This document shows, one piece after another, positions 1 to 9,423 of a DNA stretch of 64,000 nucleotides. Under the pieces are notes generated by a model. The model was not told where the DNA came from, did not search any database, and worked only from the letters and a program-made list of their open reading frames with translations. The DNA is taken from the NCBI RefSeq assembly GCF_000382145.1, contig NZ_KB907630.1, positions 40,925-104,924 on the forward strand. The letters run 5' to 3'. Position 1 is the stretch's first letter. Every line of letters begins with the position of its first letter. The stretch comes from Psychrobacter lutiphocae DSM 21542 (lineage in GTDB: Bacteria > Pseudomonadota > Gammaproteobacteria > Pseudomonadales > Moraxellaceae). The position numbers and the translations under genes were made by a program.

Positions 1-1448
1 AGCAGCTGCTCTTCGGCCTGCTCATTATCACGCACACGCATCGCCTCGTCACGCAACCACTTGCGATATGGATGGGCTTTTTTTAGACGGTTACTGATGA
101 TCTGATCATCTAACACTTCACCGTTTAAGGTATCAATTACCAGCATTTGACCCGGTCCAACTCGACCTTTGGCAATCACATCTTCTGGATCATAATCCCA
201 CACACCAACTTCTGATGCGACAGTGATATAGCCATTTTTAGTTGTCACCCAGCGAGAGGGACGCAAACCGTTGCGGTCAAGCATACAGACGGCATAACGG
301 CCATCTTGAATGACCAGACCAGCTGGCCCATCCCAAGGCTCCATATGCTGCGAGTAAAACTCATAAAATGCCCGTAAGTCCATATCCATACTGTCAACGT
401 TTTGCCAAGCAGGTGGCACCAAAATAGACATGGCATGGAATAAGCTCATACCTCCAGAAATTAGCACTTCTAGCATATTATCCAAGCTAGAAGAATCAGA
501 GCCTGTACGGTTAACCAATGGATGTAGCTCGCTGATCCTAGGTAGCTTATCTGTTTCAAGCTTAGGGGTACGTGCCACTGACCAGTTACGGTTAGCAGTG
601 ATGGTATTTAGCTCACCATTGTGCGCCAAATAACGGAAGGGCTGTGCCAACGGCCAGCGTGGCAAGGTATTGGTTGAGAAGCGCTGATGGAATACAACAA
701 TATGTGACTGCAAACGACTGTCTTGCAAATCATGATAAAAAGTTGGTAAATCAGCAGGCATCATCAAGCCTTTATAAATAACGGTCTGACAGCTCAAAGA
801 CGTCACATAAAACAAAGGATCTTCAGTTAATGCTAGCTCTGCTTTTTTACGCGCCACATACAGTTTGCGGTTAAAGTCTTCTGCGCTTAGCTCATCTGGC
901 GCACTAACAAATATTTGCTTAAATTGCGGCAAGGTCTCACTGGCAATCTCACCGACAATGGATAAATCTACTGGCACCTCACGCCAACCAGCGACAGTTA
1001 AGCCTTGAGCCGCCACTTCCTTGTCCAGCACTTGCTGGCTGTGGGTCGCTAATGATTCATCTAGGTTTAAAAATACCATGCCAACGGCATAGTTTTCGCC
1101 TAATTCAAAGCCGAGCTCACTGGCAACCGCGTTAAAAAACTCAACTGGTTTGGCCAACAACAAACCACAACCATCCCCTGTTTTACCATCAGCGGCAACA
1201 CCACCACGGTGAGTCATACAACTTAAACTGTGAATCGCGGTTTTAACAAGATGATGACTAGGTTTGCCTTCAATATGAGCAACAAGCCCAAAACCACAGT
1301 TGTCTGAAAATTCTTCTGGTGAGGCAAGATAAGTAGTGCTATCAATAGAGCTTTCAATCGAGGTATTATGAGGAGGTTTGCTATCGTGGTAGTTGGTTAC
1401 TGAGGTTAAATTAGAAGGGGTAGGATTGGCTATAAAAGTCTGGGTCAT
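1..1448 (-). CDS. gltB: glutamate synthase (NADPH) large subunit, N-terminal part
   Basis: The first 482 codons of GltB are present; the rest lies beyond the left edge. The enzyme transfers the glutamine amide to 2-oxoglutarate to give two glutamates. The visible part is the class II amidotransferase domain. The nucleophile is Cys51 in the motif [12 protein letters not shown], so about 50 residues would be removed as a propeptide, as in known GltB. Further conserved blocks are [20 protein letters not shown] and [13 protein letters not shown]. The ATG at 1448 has AAGGA 7 bases upstream; a nearby ATG is followed at once by a stop. The frame is open to the left edge. It follows aroK-aroB-damX, the usual gammaproteobacterial order. 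Confidence 0.96.
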   Translation of the reverse strand, partial: MTQTFIANPTPSNLTSVTNYHDSKPPHNTSIESSIDSTTYLASPEEFSDNCGFGLVAHIEGKPSHHLVKTAIHSLSCMTHRGGVAADGKTGDGCGLLLAKPVEFFNAVASELGFELGENYAVGMVFLNLDESLATHSQQVLDKEVAAQGLTVAGWREVPVDLSIVGEIASETLPQFKQIFVSAPDELSAEDFNRKLYVARKKAELALTEDPLFYVTSLSCQTVIYKGLMMPADLPTFYHDLQDSRLQSHIVVFHQRFSTNTLPRWPLAQPFRYLAHNGELNTITANRNWSVARTPKLETDKLPRISELHPLVNRTGSDSSSLDNMLEVLISGGMSLFHAMSILVPPAWQNVDSMDMDLRAFYEFYSQHMEPWDGPAGLVIQDGRYAVCMLDRNGLRPSRWVTTKNGYITVASEVGVWDYDPEDVIAKGRVGPGQMLVIDTLNGEVLDDQIISNRLKKAHPYRKWLRDEAMRVRDNEQAEEQL

Positions 1449-2257
1449 GGCATGTCCTTTATTTATGCAGTGCGGACTTGCACTGCTAAATGAGTGTTCT
1501 ATATAAGCAGTATATTTAGACTGGCTTGGGTCAGCTTAATGCAAACCTATCGAGTTTTTAATAATAAAAACAAATCAGGTGCCAAGCCTTAATATCTGCG
1601 TTGTGGAGTAAGCCAAAAAATAAAGATAAGGGTTTTCAGGTCACTATATCTTCTATGACTATTACGCTTTTTAACGTCTGTTTGGCTCAGGTGACATGAG
1701 TTGCGATGCACTCACCAACACCTGATCTGATAACAATGATAATGAAATCACAACCAATATGAACAAAAAAGATATCTATAATAGTGGAACTATCTGATCT
1801 GCTAATACTGATACTGTGGGTCTTAACAAAAAGCGTTAAAATTCTTGACCGACTCATTACTCGTGATACAACCGTTAGCTGGTCAATGCCGCCTAACTAA
1901 GGATTAAAACAATGAATGGCTGGGATAAAGATTACTCTTTTAACCATTACTATTAAATGAATTATCTAAACACTTACCTAAATCACATCGTTGTCAATTA
2001 AGTAAGTTGTCAATTAAGTAAACTGTACAACTGGCAACTTAATTAATTATTAACAAAACAATTCATTAACTTATCAGTTAAACCATCAATAAAAAAAATA
2101 CCTGCGATAACATTGCTAAACATCACACACCCATATTAGAGAAACCTGAGGCTAAAATCCAGCAAAATTTGCTGACTAACTTGTTTTTTTCATAACCCCA
2201 AAGCTACTAACCTTCCTCTAACTCATTCATAATACACAAGTTCACTACTATTGAAGA
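1449..2257. other. intergenic region upstream of gltB
   Basis: About 800 AT-rich bases between gltB and the damX terminator, presumably holding the gltB promoter and leader. I found no ORF with coding character and no recognised riboswitch. The only clear structure is a 16-bp tandem duplication at 1991-2022. Confidence 0.6.
1991..2022. repeat. 16-bp tandem duplication
   Basis: Two adjacent copies of TTGTCAATTAAGTAAG (1991-2006, 2007-2022) that differ only in the last base. It is one of several 16-bp period duplications in the window. Confidence 0.85.
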
Positions 2258-2289
2258 TAAAAAAGGACACCCTGTTTGCCAGAATGCCC
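2258..2289 (-). terminator. rho-independent terminator after damX-like gene
   Basis: Read on the minus strand, GGGCAUUCUG pairs with CAGGGUGUCC over 10 bp (three G-U pairs) around a GCAAA loop and is followed by a run of U. It lies 31 bases past the damX-like stop codon. Confidence 0.75.
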
Positions 2290-2319
2290 TGTATTAACTT
2301 TACTTAGTATCAGCAGCTG

Positions 2320-3342
2320 TTATTGCTGAGTTTTTTCATCAATCAGCTGCTTAATAGGATCTACATTTGTATTATCAGCTGGCTTTGGTGGCGTTGCTCT
2401 TTCTGGCTCATCTACTTTTGGCCTAGTTGCACCTTGTGGCTCTGATGTGGACGCCTGCCCATTAGAAGCTGTGGTTGATGTCCTATTTTCTTGATGCTGA
2501 CTATCAGGCACGACGACTCGGCGTTGCTCTTGCACTGAAAGCGTATCACTGCTGTCATTAGAGGTCTTAATATTACGCTCCGTTGCTAGTTGTTGCCTAT
2601 CTTGCTCTGCGCTTTGGCGATGTGAGTCTTCAAGTTGTTGTTCTTTTTCTCGACGACGTGCTGCCAGTTCACTCTGTGTCGGTTGCAACTTGACCTGTCT
2701 GACTCGATTGCTAGACAAGTCTTTAATTGGTACCGACAACTCATAGTTTTCGATTACTTCCAAGTAAGCATCCATTTTTTCGGGAATAACGTGTACATTG
2801 GCTGGTAACTCAAAATCAATATTTGCCATCTCTGATTTTGCCACAGTCTCACTACTCATCACGCCATAGGTTAATAAATAGCGTGGCTTATCATCAACAT
2901 CACGATAGCGAAAATAAGCAAACTTTTCTCTGTCCTCACGCAAATTTAAATAATCGCTGATGATGTCATGTTCTGAGACATCCATCACTTGCAGTGTCCA
3001 TTTGCCTTTATTTTTCTTCAGATAAGTTGCATCTTTAAACTCTGGCGGATAATCACGCAAGTCACGAATCAAAGCATCATAAGATATCGGATGTACATCC
3101 TCACTAAGCTCGTCTAACTTATCAATTTGTGTTACTTGACCGATATTAAAGGCGACAACCTCTGGAGTTGGCTCTTGTTGCTGTGCCTCACTGTCTTCTG
3201 GCGCTATGGTAAACATCCATATCGCTATGGCGGCTGCACCAGATACTAAAGCCATAATCAACCAGAAGCCGGCCACAGCACGACCTTTTTTGATGAATGA
3301 TTTATAAGACTTATCTGAGGCAGGGCTTTGTGTGATTGCCAT
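2320..3342 (-). CDS. damX: SPOR/DamX-like membrane-anchored protein
   Basis: A 340-residue single-pass inner membrane protein. A short cytoplasmic N-terminus is followed by a membrane segment at about residues 22-45. Residues about 115-200 (KWTLQVMDVSEHD ... RYLLTYGVMSSETVAKSEM) have the spacing of a SPOR peptidoglycan-binding domain. Residues 220-265 are a charged Q/E/R-rich, probably helical stretch, and the tail is a P/T/Q-rich disordered region. It sits 82 bases after aroB, the position of damX in other gammaproteobacteria, where DamX acts in cell division. In E. coli DamX the SPOR domain is at the C-terminus; here it is central, so the name rests mainly on synteny and fold pattern. Confidence 0.65.
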   Translation of the reverse strand: MAITQSPASDKSYKSFIKKGRAVAGFWLIMALVSGAAAIAIWMFTIAPEDSEAQQQEPTPEVVAFNIGQVTQIDKLDELSEDVHPISYDALIRDLRDYPPEFKDATYLKKNKGKWTLQVMDVSEHDIISDYLNLREDREKFAYFRYRDVDDKPRYLLTYGVMSSETVAKSEMANIDFELPANVHVIPEKMDAYLEVIENYELSVPIKDLSSNRVRQVKLQPTQSELAARRREKEQQLEDSHRQSAEQDRQQLATERNIKTSNDSSDTLSVQEQRRVVVPDSQHQENRTSTTASNGQASTSEPQGATRPKVDEPERATPPKPADNTNVDPIKQLIDEKTQQ

Positions 3343-3400
3343 AAAGCAAATCCAATAAAAATAAAAAGATAAATATCAATAAATACAACAAATAAACGAA

Positions 3401-3428
3401 CTAAGCTAACCAAAACAAGTTAGCTTAG
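3401..3428 (-). terminator. hairpin overlapping the aroB stop codon
   Basis: A perfect 10-bp inverted repeat, CTAAGCTAAC / GTTAGCTTAG, with an 8-base loop. It includes the aroB TAA stop. No strong U-run follows on the minus strand, so it may be a weak terminator, an attenuator before damX or an mRNA 3' stabiliser. Confidence 0.45.
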
Positions 3429-4498
3429 GGACTGTTTAGTACAGCTTCTAGTAGTGCCTGATCAAAATCAGCAGTCACCACAGCGTCACCTAATGATTTT
3501 AACAAAATCAAGCGTACTTGTCCTGACATAACTTTTTTATCATGTTGCATTAAATCCAGCGCCACTTGGCTGTCAATGGCTGGAGGGTCTATCGGCAACT
3601 GAGCAGCTTGTAATACTCGGCTAATGCGCTTAACATCGTCTTCGCTTATCCAGCCCATTTTTTGCGACAATTTGGCGGCTTGTACCATACCAGCTGACAC
3701 CGCTTCTCCATGTAGCCATTGCCCATAGCCTTCATGCGTTTCAATTACATGACCAAAGGTATGACCAAAATTCAGCAATGCTCGGCTGCCCGTCTCACGC
3801 TCATCTCGTGCTACAATATCAGCTTTATACTGACAGCATCTTGCCACCGCTTCAGCCAAGGCTTTTTTATCCAGCGTCATTAAGGCAGTCATATTTTCTT
3901 CTAACCAAGTTAAAAACTGCGTATCCATAATCAACGCATACTTAATGACCTCTGCCATTCCAGCAGACAATTCGCGCTGTGGTAAAGTGGTTAAGGTGTG
4001 CATATCAGCCAGTACCATTTGCGGTTGCCAAAATGCACCTATCATATTTTTGCCTTTCGGGTGATTAATACCAGTTTTCCCACCAACACTAGAGTCAACT
4101 TGTGACAACAAGGTCGTTGGTATTTGGATAAATTTCACCCCACGCATAAAAGAGGCTGCCGCAAAGCCAGTCATATCACCCACTACGCCACCACCAAGCG
4201 CCACTAAAGTCACATCACGGCCACAGTGCGCATCCATCAAAGCATCATAAATACAGTCAATGTATTGTTGCGTTTTAAACTGTTCGCCATCTGGCAACAC
4301 CACGGTATGCACCTCAAAGTTGGCTGCTAACGAGGCTGCTAATTGCTCCAAATACAGTTTTTCTACTGTGGTATTGGTGACTATCATTACCTGCTTACCT
4401 TTAATATAAGGCGCAATTTCCACTGCCATATCACACTGGCTGGTGATGATAATTGGATAATCGTGACTTTGGGTATGTACGGTCAGTTTGACTTTCAT
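3425..4498 (-). CDS. aroB: 3-dehydroquinate synthase
   Basis: Second step of the shikimate pathway: DAHP to 3-dehydroquinate, using NAD and a divalent metal in the cytoplasm. The 357 residues match the family length. Visible are the nucleotide-binding [10 protein letters not shown] at about 102-111, [10 protein letters not shown] at about 136-145, and metal ligands Glu183 (AEVIKY), His246 (GHTFGH) and His263 (WLHGEA). It lies 68 bases downstream of aroK and is probably co-transcribed with it. The stop codon lies in a perfect hairpin. Confidence 0.98.
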   Translation of the reverse strand: MKVKLTVHTQSHDYPIIITSQCDMAVEIAPYIKGKQVMIVTNTTVEKLYLEQLAASLAANFEVHTVVLPDGEQFKTQQYIDCIYDALMDAHCGRDVTLVALGGGVVGDMTGFAAASFMRGVKFIQIPTTLLSQVDSSVGGKTGINHPKGKNMIGAFWQPQMVLADMHTLTTLPQRELSAGMAEVIKYALIMDTQFLTWLEENMTALMTLDKKALAEAVARCCQYKADIVARDERETGSRALLNFGHTFGHVIETHEGYGQWLHGEAVSAGMVQAAKLSQKMGWISEDDVKRISRVLQAAQLPIDPPAIDSQVALDLMQHDKKVMSGQVRLILLKSLGDAVVTADFDQALLEAVLNSP

Positions 4499-4566
4499 AA
4501 GCTTCTCACAGATATAAGGTTCTCACAGGTTATGTTATGGTGATATCAGTTCAGCTAGGGCATAAA

Positions 4567-5121
4567 TCAAGAAGAATGCTTTTCAATCACATAGTGTGGA
4601 TAATGTTGTTTTAACGTGGCGATAATCTTTTTGAGCATATACCGAGGATAGCCCTCTCCAGTCTCCACCACAATATCTGCTACTTCACGATACAAAGGAT
4701 CGCGCACTTCAAACAAAGAATGCAATACCGCCTTAGGATTTGACGTCTGTAATAAAGGTCGGGACTTGTCCTTGGATGTACGCTTCAATTGTACATCTAC
4801 ACTGGCTTGCAAATAAATAGTAATGCCACGCTGCTTTAAATACTTCCTGTTTTGCGCTTGAATTACCACACCGCCACCAGTAGCTAGCACAATATTGGGC
4901 AAGGCCGTCAGCTCTTCTATCGCACGTGCTTCACGCTCTCGAAATCCCGCTTCACCTTCTTTTTCAAATATCCAAGGAATATCAGCACCAGTTTGCTGAC
5001 AAATATAGTGATCACTGTCTATAAAGGAACGTCCTAAGTATTTGGCCAATAGTTTGCCAACCGTAGTCTTCCCTGCTCCCATAGGGCCTACAATAAATAA
5101 TGACGGCAATGATGATTGCAT
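4567..5121 (-). CDS. aroK: shikimate kinase
   Basis: Phosphorylates shikimate at the 3-hydroxyl with ATP. The 184 residues show the P-loop GPMGAGKTT at 12-20, the substrate-binding DSD at 35-37, REREA with Arg61, GGG at 82-84 and a lid region KRTSKDKSRPLL around 113-124. It follows pilQ after about 300 bases and precedes aroB, the standard pilQ-aroK-aroB order. An AroK/AroL split cannot be made from sequence alone; the context favours AroK. Confidence 0.97.
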   Translation of the reverse strand: MQSSLPSLFIVGPMGAGKTTVGKLLAKYLGRSFIDSDHYICQQTGADIPWIFEKEGEAGFREREARAIEELTALPNIVLATGGGVVIQAQNRKYLKQRGITIYLQASVDVQLKRTSKDKSRPLLQTSNPKAVLHSLFEVRDPLYREVADIVVETGEGYPRYMLKKIIATLKQHYPHYVIEKHSS

Positions 5122-5420
5122 TCTTATCTCTCACATAAATTCACAAATTATACAGACATTTACTCACTTAATGCTAATTCCAATTTAATTGCTGTTTTTT
5201 TAATTATAGTAGCTGATGCTTACTTTAGCCACCGCTGGATTTGGTCTATTTTAATAAGTACAAACAAGACTTGTGACTACAAGTGGCTTATAAAATTCAT
5301 TTGTTACCCCAATATCAACTCTTGACAAGGCTGTGGCTTTAGTCCGTCATCTATCATAAAATTTATTCTTTAGCTGGGCTAAAAGCACCAGGCTTGTATT
5401 TATATTTATCAGGCTTATAT

Positions 5421-7202
5421 TTATCTCAGTGTCTGCGCCATTTCTACTTCTGCCGCTAATAATGCATTATCCATTAACTTAGGCGTAATAAAAATAAGTA
5501 GCTCCTGTTTATCATTTCTGCGCAAATCACGTTTAAACAAACGACCAACATAAGGAATATCACCAAAAAATGGGACTTTTTCTACATTATTAAAGATTTG
5601 ATTGCGGTAAATACCGCCTAGGACAATAGTTTGACCTGCTGCCATCGTTACATTGGTGCTTAGCGTATCCGTATCAATTAATACCACACCACCGCTGACG
5701 GGACTGGGCCTACCATTTTCAATATGGATTTGTAGTGAGATCTGATTATCTGGAGTAATGTTTGGTGTCACTTCTAGGCTAAGCACTGCCTCCTCAAATT
5801 GAGTAATAGTACCACCACCTTCTGACTCTCCGTGATAGGGGATTTTTGTACCAGAAGATACTTTTGCCGTTTGCTTATCAAGGGTTAAAATTTTGGGCGT
5901 TGAAATCACCTCGCCACGACCTTCTGCCTGCATGGCCGACAGCTCTAAGTCTATCATCAAATCTGATAAACTTAATAAGCCAAATGCAATACGCCCAGCT
6001 GCATTAGCCACTCCCAAATCTACATTCAAGTTATCAGGGCGGGTAATATTATAAGTGGGTTTGACAATTGGCTTACCATTAAAAGTTGAGTTTTGTAATG
6101 TAAACTGCTTTAAGTCTGCCAATGTTTGATCACTACCACCGACCAGCAAATCATTATTGGTCGCTACCCCTTGCGATAAAATTCCCCACTTAACCCCTAT
6201 TTCTTTACTAAAGCTATCTGAAGCACTCACTATACGCGCCTCTATCATCACTTGGCGCACAGGAATATCAACCTGAGCAACCAATGCTTTAATATTATTA
6301 ATGCTGACAGCGGTATCTTTGACAATTAAGGTATTGGTACGCGCATCCACAGCAACCACTCCTCGCTGAGACAGCAAGGTTGCTGGATAGTGTTGTATTT
6401 TTTGGTCGGGTGCGATTACTTCAGTAGCCCCAAGCCCATTTGTTACACTTGCTATATTTGACACATCAAAACCCATATCAGGGTTTTGATGACTGCCTGT
6501 TAACAGTATATTTGGTGTCTCTGGAGTCGCTCTTGCTATTGGCTTATTTGCAGCTGTCTTTGATGTGCCACGTGATTGGCTGGCCTTAGTGATGAGCGTC
6601 ATTATATCTGCTGCTTTGGCATAGTTTGGACGTATATAGGCACTATACAAAGGCATTGAAGCCTCATCATGTTGCTGCGTCATCTGTGCTAATGGTGTAA
6701 TAAAAATCACATTGCCTTGTTGCTGTTTCCCCAACTGTTTGGTAGTCAAAATGACGTCTAATGCTTGATCCCAAGGCACATTGGTCAAATTTAGCATAAT
6801 GGTGCCTTTTACCTCATCACTAGCAACAATATTCAACCCAGTGAACTGAGATAACAAATGCAATGCGCTGCGTACCTCAACATTTTGAAAGTTAATAGAG
6901 ATAGGCTCACCATGATACTCTGTTATTACAGGATACTTCACTGAAGTAGCGTCAATAGCAGCTAGATGAGCATCAGTCGGATTAACCAGATCTACTTGAG
7001 CAAAAGTAGCAGTGGATACCGTTGCCGCTAGCATTATGCATACTCTAAATCCTATCAGTATCTTAAATGTTGCAAATAACTGTGGCACAGAGCTTGGCAT
7101 ACAACTAATCGTGATCGATTGATAACCGCGATTAAACTGGTTGGGGTTGTTTATGTTATTTATACTATTATTATCTAACTTCTCTGACCTCTGTATTCTC
7201 AT
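5421..7202 (-). CDS. pilQ: type IV pilus outer-membrane secretin PilQ
   Basis: Forms the outer-membrane pore for the type IV pilus. At 593 residues it is shorter than usual PilQ (about 700). After a signal peptide (about 36-68, cleavage near TFA/QV) it goes straight into an STN domain (about 95-170), then an N-type secretin subdomain (about 180-310) and the secretin core (about 318-585), including VPFFGDIPYVGRLFK and the closing ELLIFITPKLMD. No AMIN peptidoglycan-binding domain is visible. Met35 (ATG at 7100) is a credible alternative start, because the first 34 residues are N/Q-rich and precede the signal peptide; the 7202 start has only a weak ribosome binding site. Confidence 0.95.
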   Translation of the reverse strand: MRIQRSEKLDNNSINNINNPNQFNRGYQSITISCMPSSVPQLFATFKILIGFRVCIMLAATVSTATFAQVDLVNPTDAHLAAIDATSVKYPVITEYHGEPISINFQNVEVRSALHLLSQFTGLNIVASDEVKGTIMLNLTNVPWDQALDVILTTKQLGKQQQGNVIFITPLAQMTQQHDEASMPLYSAYIRPNYAKAADIMTLITKASQSRGTSKTAANKPIARATPETPNILLTGSHQNPDMGFDVSNIASVTNGLGATEVIAPDQKIQHYPATLLSQRGVVAVDARTNTLIVKDTAVSINNIKALVAQVDIPVRQVMIEARIVSASDSFSKEIGVKWGILSQGVATNNDLLVGGSDQTLADLKQFTLQNSTFNGKPIVKPTYNITRPDNLNVDLGVANAAGRIAFGLLSLSDLMIDLELSAMQAEGRGEVISTPKILTLDKQTAKVSSGTKIPYHGESEGGGTITQFEEAVLSLEVTPNITPDNQISLQIHIENGRPSPVSGGVVLIDTDTLSTNVTMAAGQTIVLGGIYRNQIFNNVEKVPFFGDIPYVGRLFKRDLRRNDKQELLIFITPKLMDNALLAAEVEMAQTLR

Positions 7203-7277
7203 TTGTTATCCATAACTTATCGTATTAAATGGCACATGAATCACTTTTTGATTACATAACCAAACTAGGAGCTGTAC

Positions 7278-7940
7278 CTAATAGCTTGCAATAGGCGCTA
7301 TTAATGAAGCAGGTGCTAAGACATATCCTAGCTGTGGATTAAAAACTGTCTGCACCAAGTTAATCTGAGTGGCAGTAATCTCAACCACACGACCACTATA
7401 CCCACCCACATACTGACCTATCTGCACCTGTTCTACCAGCCCATCTGGGCGCTCAACCAAACCATATCTTTGATTACGAACTATCATCATACCTCGATAA
7501 GTCAGCTGGTTGAGTGCATAAGCTTCTAGTGCCTGTCTAGGACGGTCGGCATCTGGTGGTAGCTCTGGCTGTACTCGTGGTGGCTCCTCTGCTATCACCT
7601 GACTTTCAGGTATATCCTGTATTAATGTTGGCTCTAAGCCGCTGGACTGAGCGCTGGACTGAGCATCTAGCTGACTGTCTATTTGTGTTTGCACTTGAGT
7701 AATAGCGCCTAGCGGTACAAATGGACTGCGCAGTGCTACCGCCTGATACACATAAGGTGCTATCACCTCGGCCTTGGCTAGTGGCTCGATGGCTTCTGCT
7801 GTCATCTGTCCTTGCTGTTGGTCCAGTTGCTGTGCCAACTGCTGTGATGGATCTCCACACGCAGCTAGACTCAACAAACTGACACTGACTAAAGCACTAC
7901 ATAGCCTTATCCTCATATTGATCACAAACCATAACTGCAT
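7278..7940 (-). CDS. pilP: type IV pilus lipoprotein PilP
   Basis: Inner-membrane lipoprotein that links the PilN/PilO dimer to the secretin. 220 residues with signal peptide and lipobox LAAC, the lipidated residue being Cys28. A Q/S/P-rich linker (about 35-135) containing a short AQSSAQSS duplication is followed by a compact beta domain (about 140-215: LTYRGMMIVRNQRYGLVE ... GRVVEITATQINLVQ) typical of PilP. The start at 7940 has GGAG upstream; Met9 (7916) is an alternative and would shorten the signal peptide. It begins 2 bases after pilO. Confidence 0.93.
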   Translation of the reverse strand: MQLWFVINMRIRLCSALVSVSLLSLAACGDPSQQLAQQLDQQQGQMTAEAIEPLAKAEVIAPYVYQAVALRSPFVPLGAITQVQTQIDSQLDAQSSAQSSGLEPTLIQDIPESQVIAEEPPRVQPELPPDADRPRQALEAYALNQLTYRGMMIVRNQRYGLVERPDGLVEQVQIGQYVGGYSGRVVEITATQINLVQTVFNPQLGYVLAPASLIAPIASY

Positions 7941-7942
7941 GC

Positions 7943-8758
7943 TTATGGCTCCTGTCCAATAAATAAAGGTGTGGCCTCTTTTTCTGAGGGTAAATGATAT
8001 ACCTTAGTATGTAGCAACAATGACAGCTGCTTAGGATCTAGCAACAAAGGGTTGGCGTGTTTCACTGCAAAGCCTTGAATACTGATGGCTTGTGGTAGAG
8101 CAGACAACCCAGTAACAAATAAGCCCAAATTGTGATAACCACCGATGACTACCATATCAATGGGCTGCTCTGTATATAAATATGAGGCTGGCACTTGTTC
8201 TGGTAACTGTGTGGCAACTGCTGACTCAACCCTTGCTATATCTGCTGTATCTGTGATTGTTAAATCTAAGTTTTGACCTAAAATTTTCTCGCTTTTTTCA
8301 GCTAAAGCAATATCTTGCAATACCACACCACTGCTGAGCGCCACTTTATTTATTGCTGCTAATAGCTTGCTACTTTCACCGTCTGCGGTTAACCGTCCAA
8401 ACTGCTGAATAAGCTGCTGCTGTGCTTGCTGGGTTTGTTGAATATAAGTCTGTTGAGTTGCCGCTTGCATTGATTTTTGTTGATAACTTGCCAATAACAC
8501 CTGCTGCTGTGCTTGTTGTGCGACCAACTGTTGCTGTTTGGCTCGAATTGGAAGCAAATAGGCGACAAAAACAATTAATAACAAAGGTATTGCGATAACT
8601 GTTAGCTTGATAGCAAGTGGCCAGCTACCATAATACTGACTATCTAAGCTTTGTAAGCGATACCAGTAATGCCGCCATCTGTATTGCGATTTGTATTTTG
8701 ACTGATGTTTTAGCTTATGTTGCTGAGAAGAGTTGCGCTGTATGGTTGGTAGTGTCAT
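7943..8758 (-). CDS. pilO: type IV pilus inner-membrane protein PilO
   Basis: Partner of PilN in the pilus alignment complex. 271 residues: a basic cytoplasmic segment, a membrane helix at about 46-71, a very Q-rich periplasmic coiled coil (about 74-122) and a ferredoxin-like C-terminal domain. Its ATG overlaps the pilN stop codon (ATGA), indicating translational coupling. The Q/A-rich coiled coil and the roughly 40-residue N-terminal extension are less conserved. Confidence 0.92.
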   Translation of the reverse strand: MTLPTIQRNSSQQHKLKHQSKYKSQYRWRHYWYRLQSLDSQYYGSWPLAIKLTVIAIPLLLIVFVAYLLPIRAKQQQLVAQQAQQQVLLASYQQKSMQAATQQTYIQQTQQAQQQLIQQFGRLTADGESSKLLAAINKVALSSGVVLQDIALAEKSEKILGQNLDLTITDTADIARVESAVATQLPEQVPASYLYTEQPIDMVVIGGYHNLGLFVTGLSALPQAISIQGFAVKHANPLLLDPKQLSLLLHTKVYHLPSEKEATPLFIGQEP

Positions 8759-9423
8759 GGCGCACCCCTATCATTAATTGCAGGACTACTATCAGCTTGC
8801 ATAGAGCTATCAGCTTGCATAGAGCTATCATCTGCAACTTGCACTTGCATTTGTAGCAATACATCTGCAACTTTATTAGCGCTGATTGGCACCGCCGTTA
8901 CTACAAAGTCATAAGTGTAACTAAGGCTCGCAGGCTGCTGGCTTTGTTTGACATACTGCAGCTGTGCTTGTTGTAACCAAACACTAGCTGTTAAGTCCTG
9001 AACCCAAGTAGTGACATCTGTAGTTTGTGTAGCACTACCACTGAAAGTGATTACCCCATCGTGCTGTTTAAATTCTGTTAAATACAAACCACTTGGTAAG
9101 CTATACGCCACATCATTCCATAAGTGTGACAATACGCTACGCTGATAATCGAGCGCCTCAATCCAGTCTTGCTGAGCTGCAATCACATCTAATTGTGACC
9201 TGGATCGCTCAATATCAACAATAGCTAAATCGAACTGCGCAATCTTATCCTTTAAGTAAGCCGCCACTGCTAACTGCTGGCTTTGTAAGTAATGCAAATA
9301 ACCCCAAACACTAAGTGCAAGCAGCAGACCTACCCCAATACTTGCCAGTAGCGCCTGTTTGAACTGTTTATTTTTTTGTTGACGCAACTGCTCACGCCAC
9401 GGCAGTAAGTTTATTTGCGCCAT
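8755..9423 (-). CDS. pilN: type IV pilus inner-membrane protein PilN
   Basis: 222 residues from the ATG at 9423, which has a good GAGAGG ribosome binding site and gives the family N-terminus MAQINLLPWR; this short cytoplasmic motif binds PilM. A frame-open upstream start at 9480 is rejected because it would lie deep inside pilM. One membrane helix at about 24-45, then a coiled coil and a ferredoxin-like domain. The C-terminus carries a duplicated D-S-S-M-Q-A unit encoded by an 18-bp tandem repeat (about 8785-8828). It overlaps the pilM end by 13 bases. Confidence 0.93.
   Translation of the reverse strand: MAQINLLPWREQLRQQKNKQFKQALLASIGVGLLLALSVWGYLHYLQSQQLAVAAYLKDKIAQFDLAIVDIERSRSQLDVIAAQQDWIEALDYQRSVLSHLWNDVAYSLPSGLYLTEFKQHDGVITFSGSATQTTDVTTWVQDLTASVWLQQAQLQYVKQSQQPASLSYTYDFVVTAVPISANKVADVLLQMQVQVADDSSMQADSSMQADSSPAINDRGAP

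Noticed and set aside
5116..5325. 69-residue ORF opposite the aroK upstream region
   Set aside because: Overlaps the aroK start on the opposite strand, with no ribosome binding site and no family resemblance.
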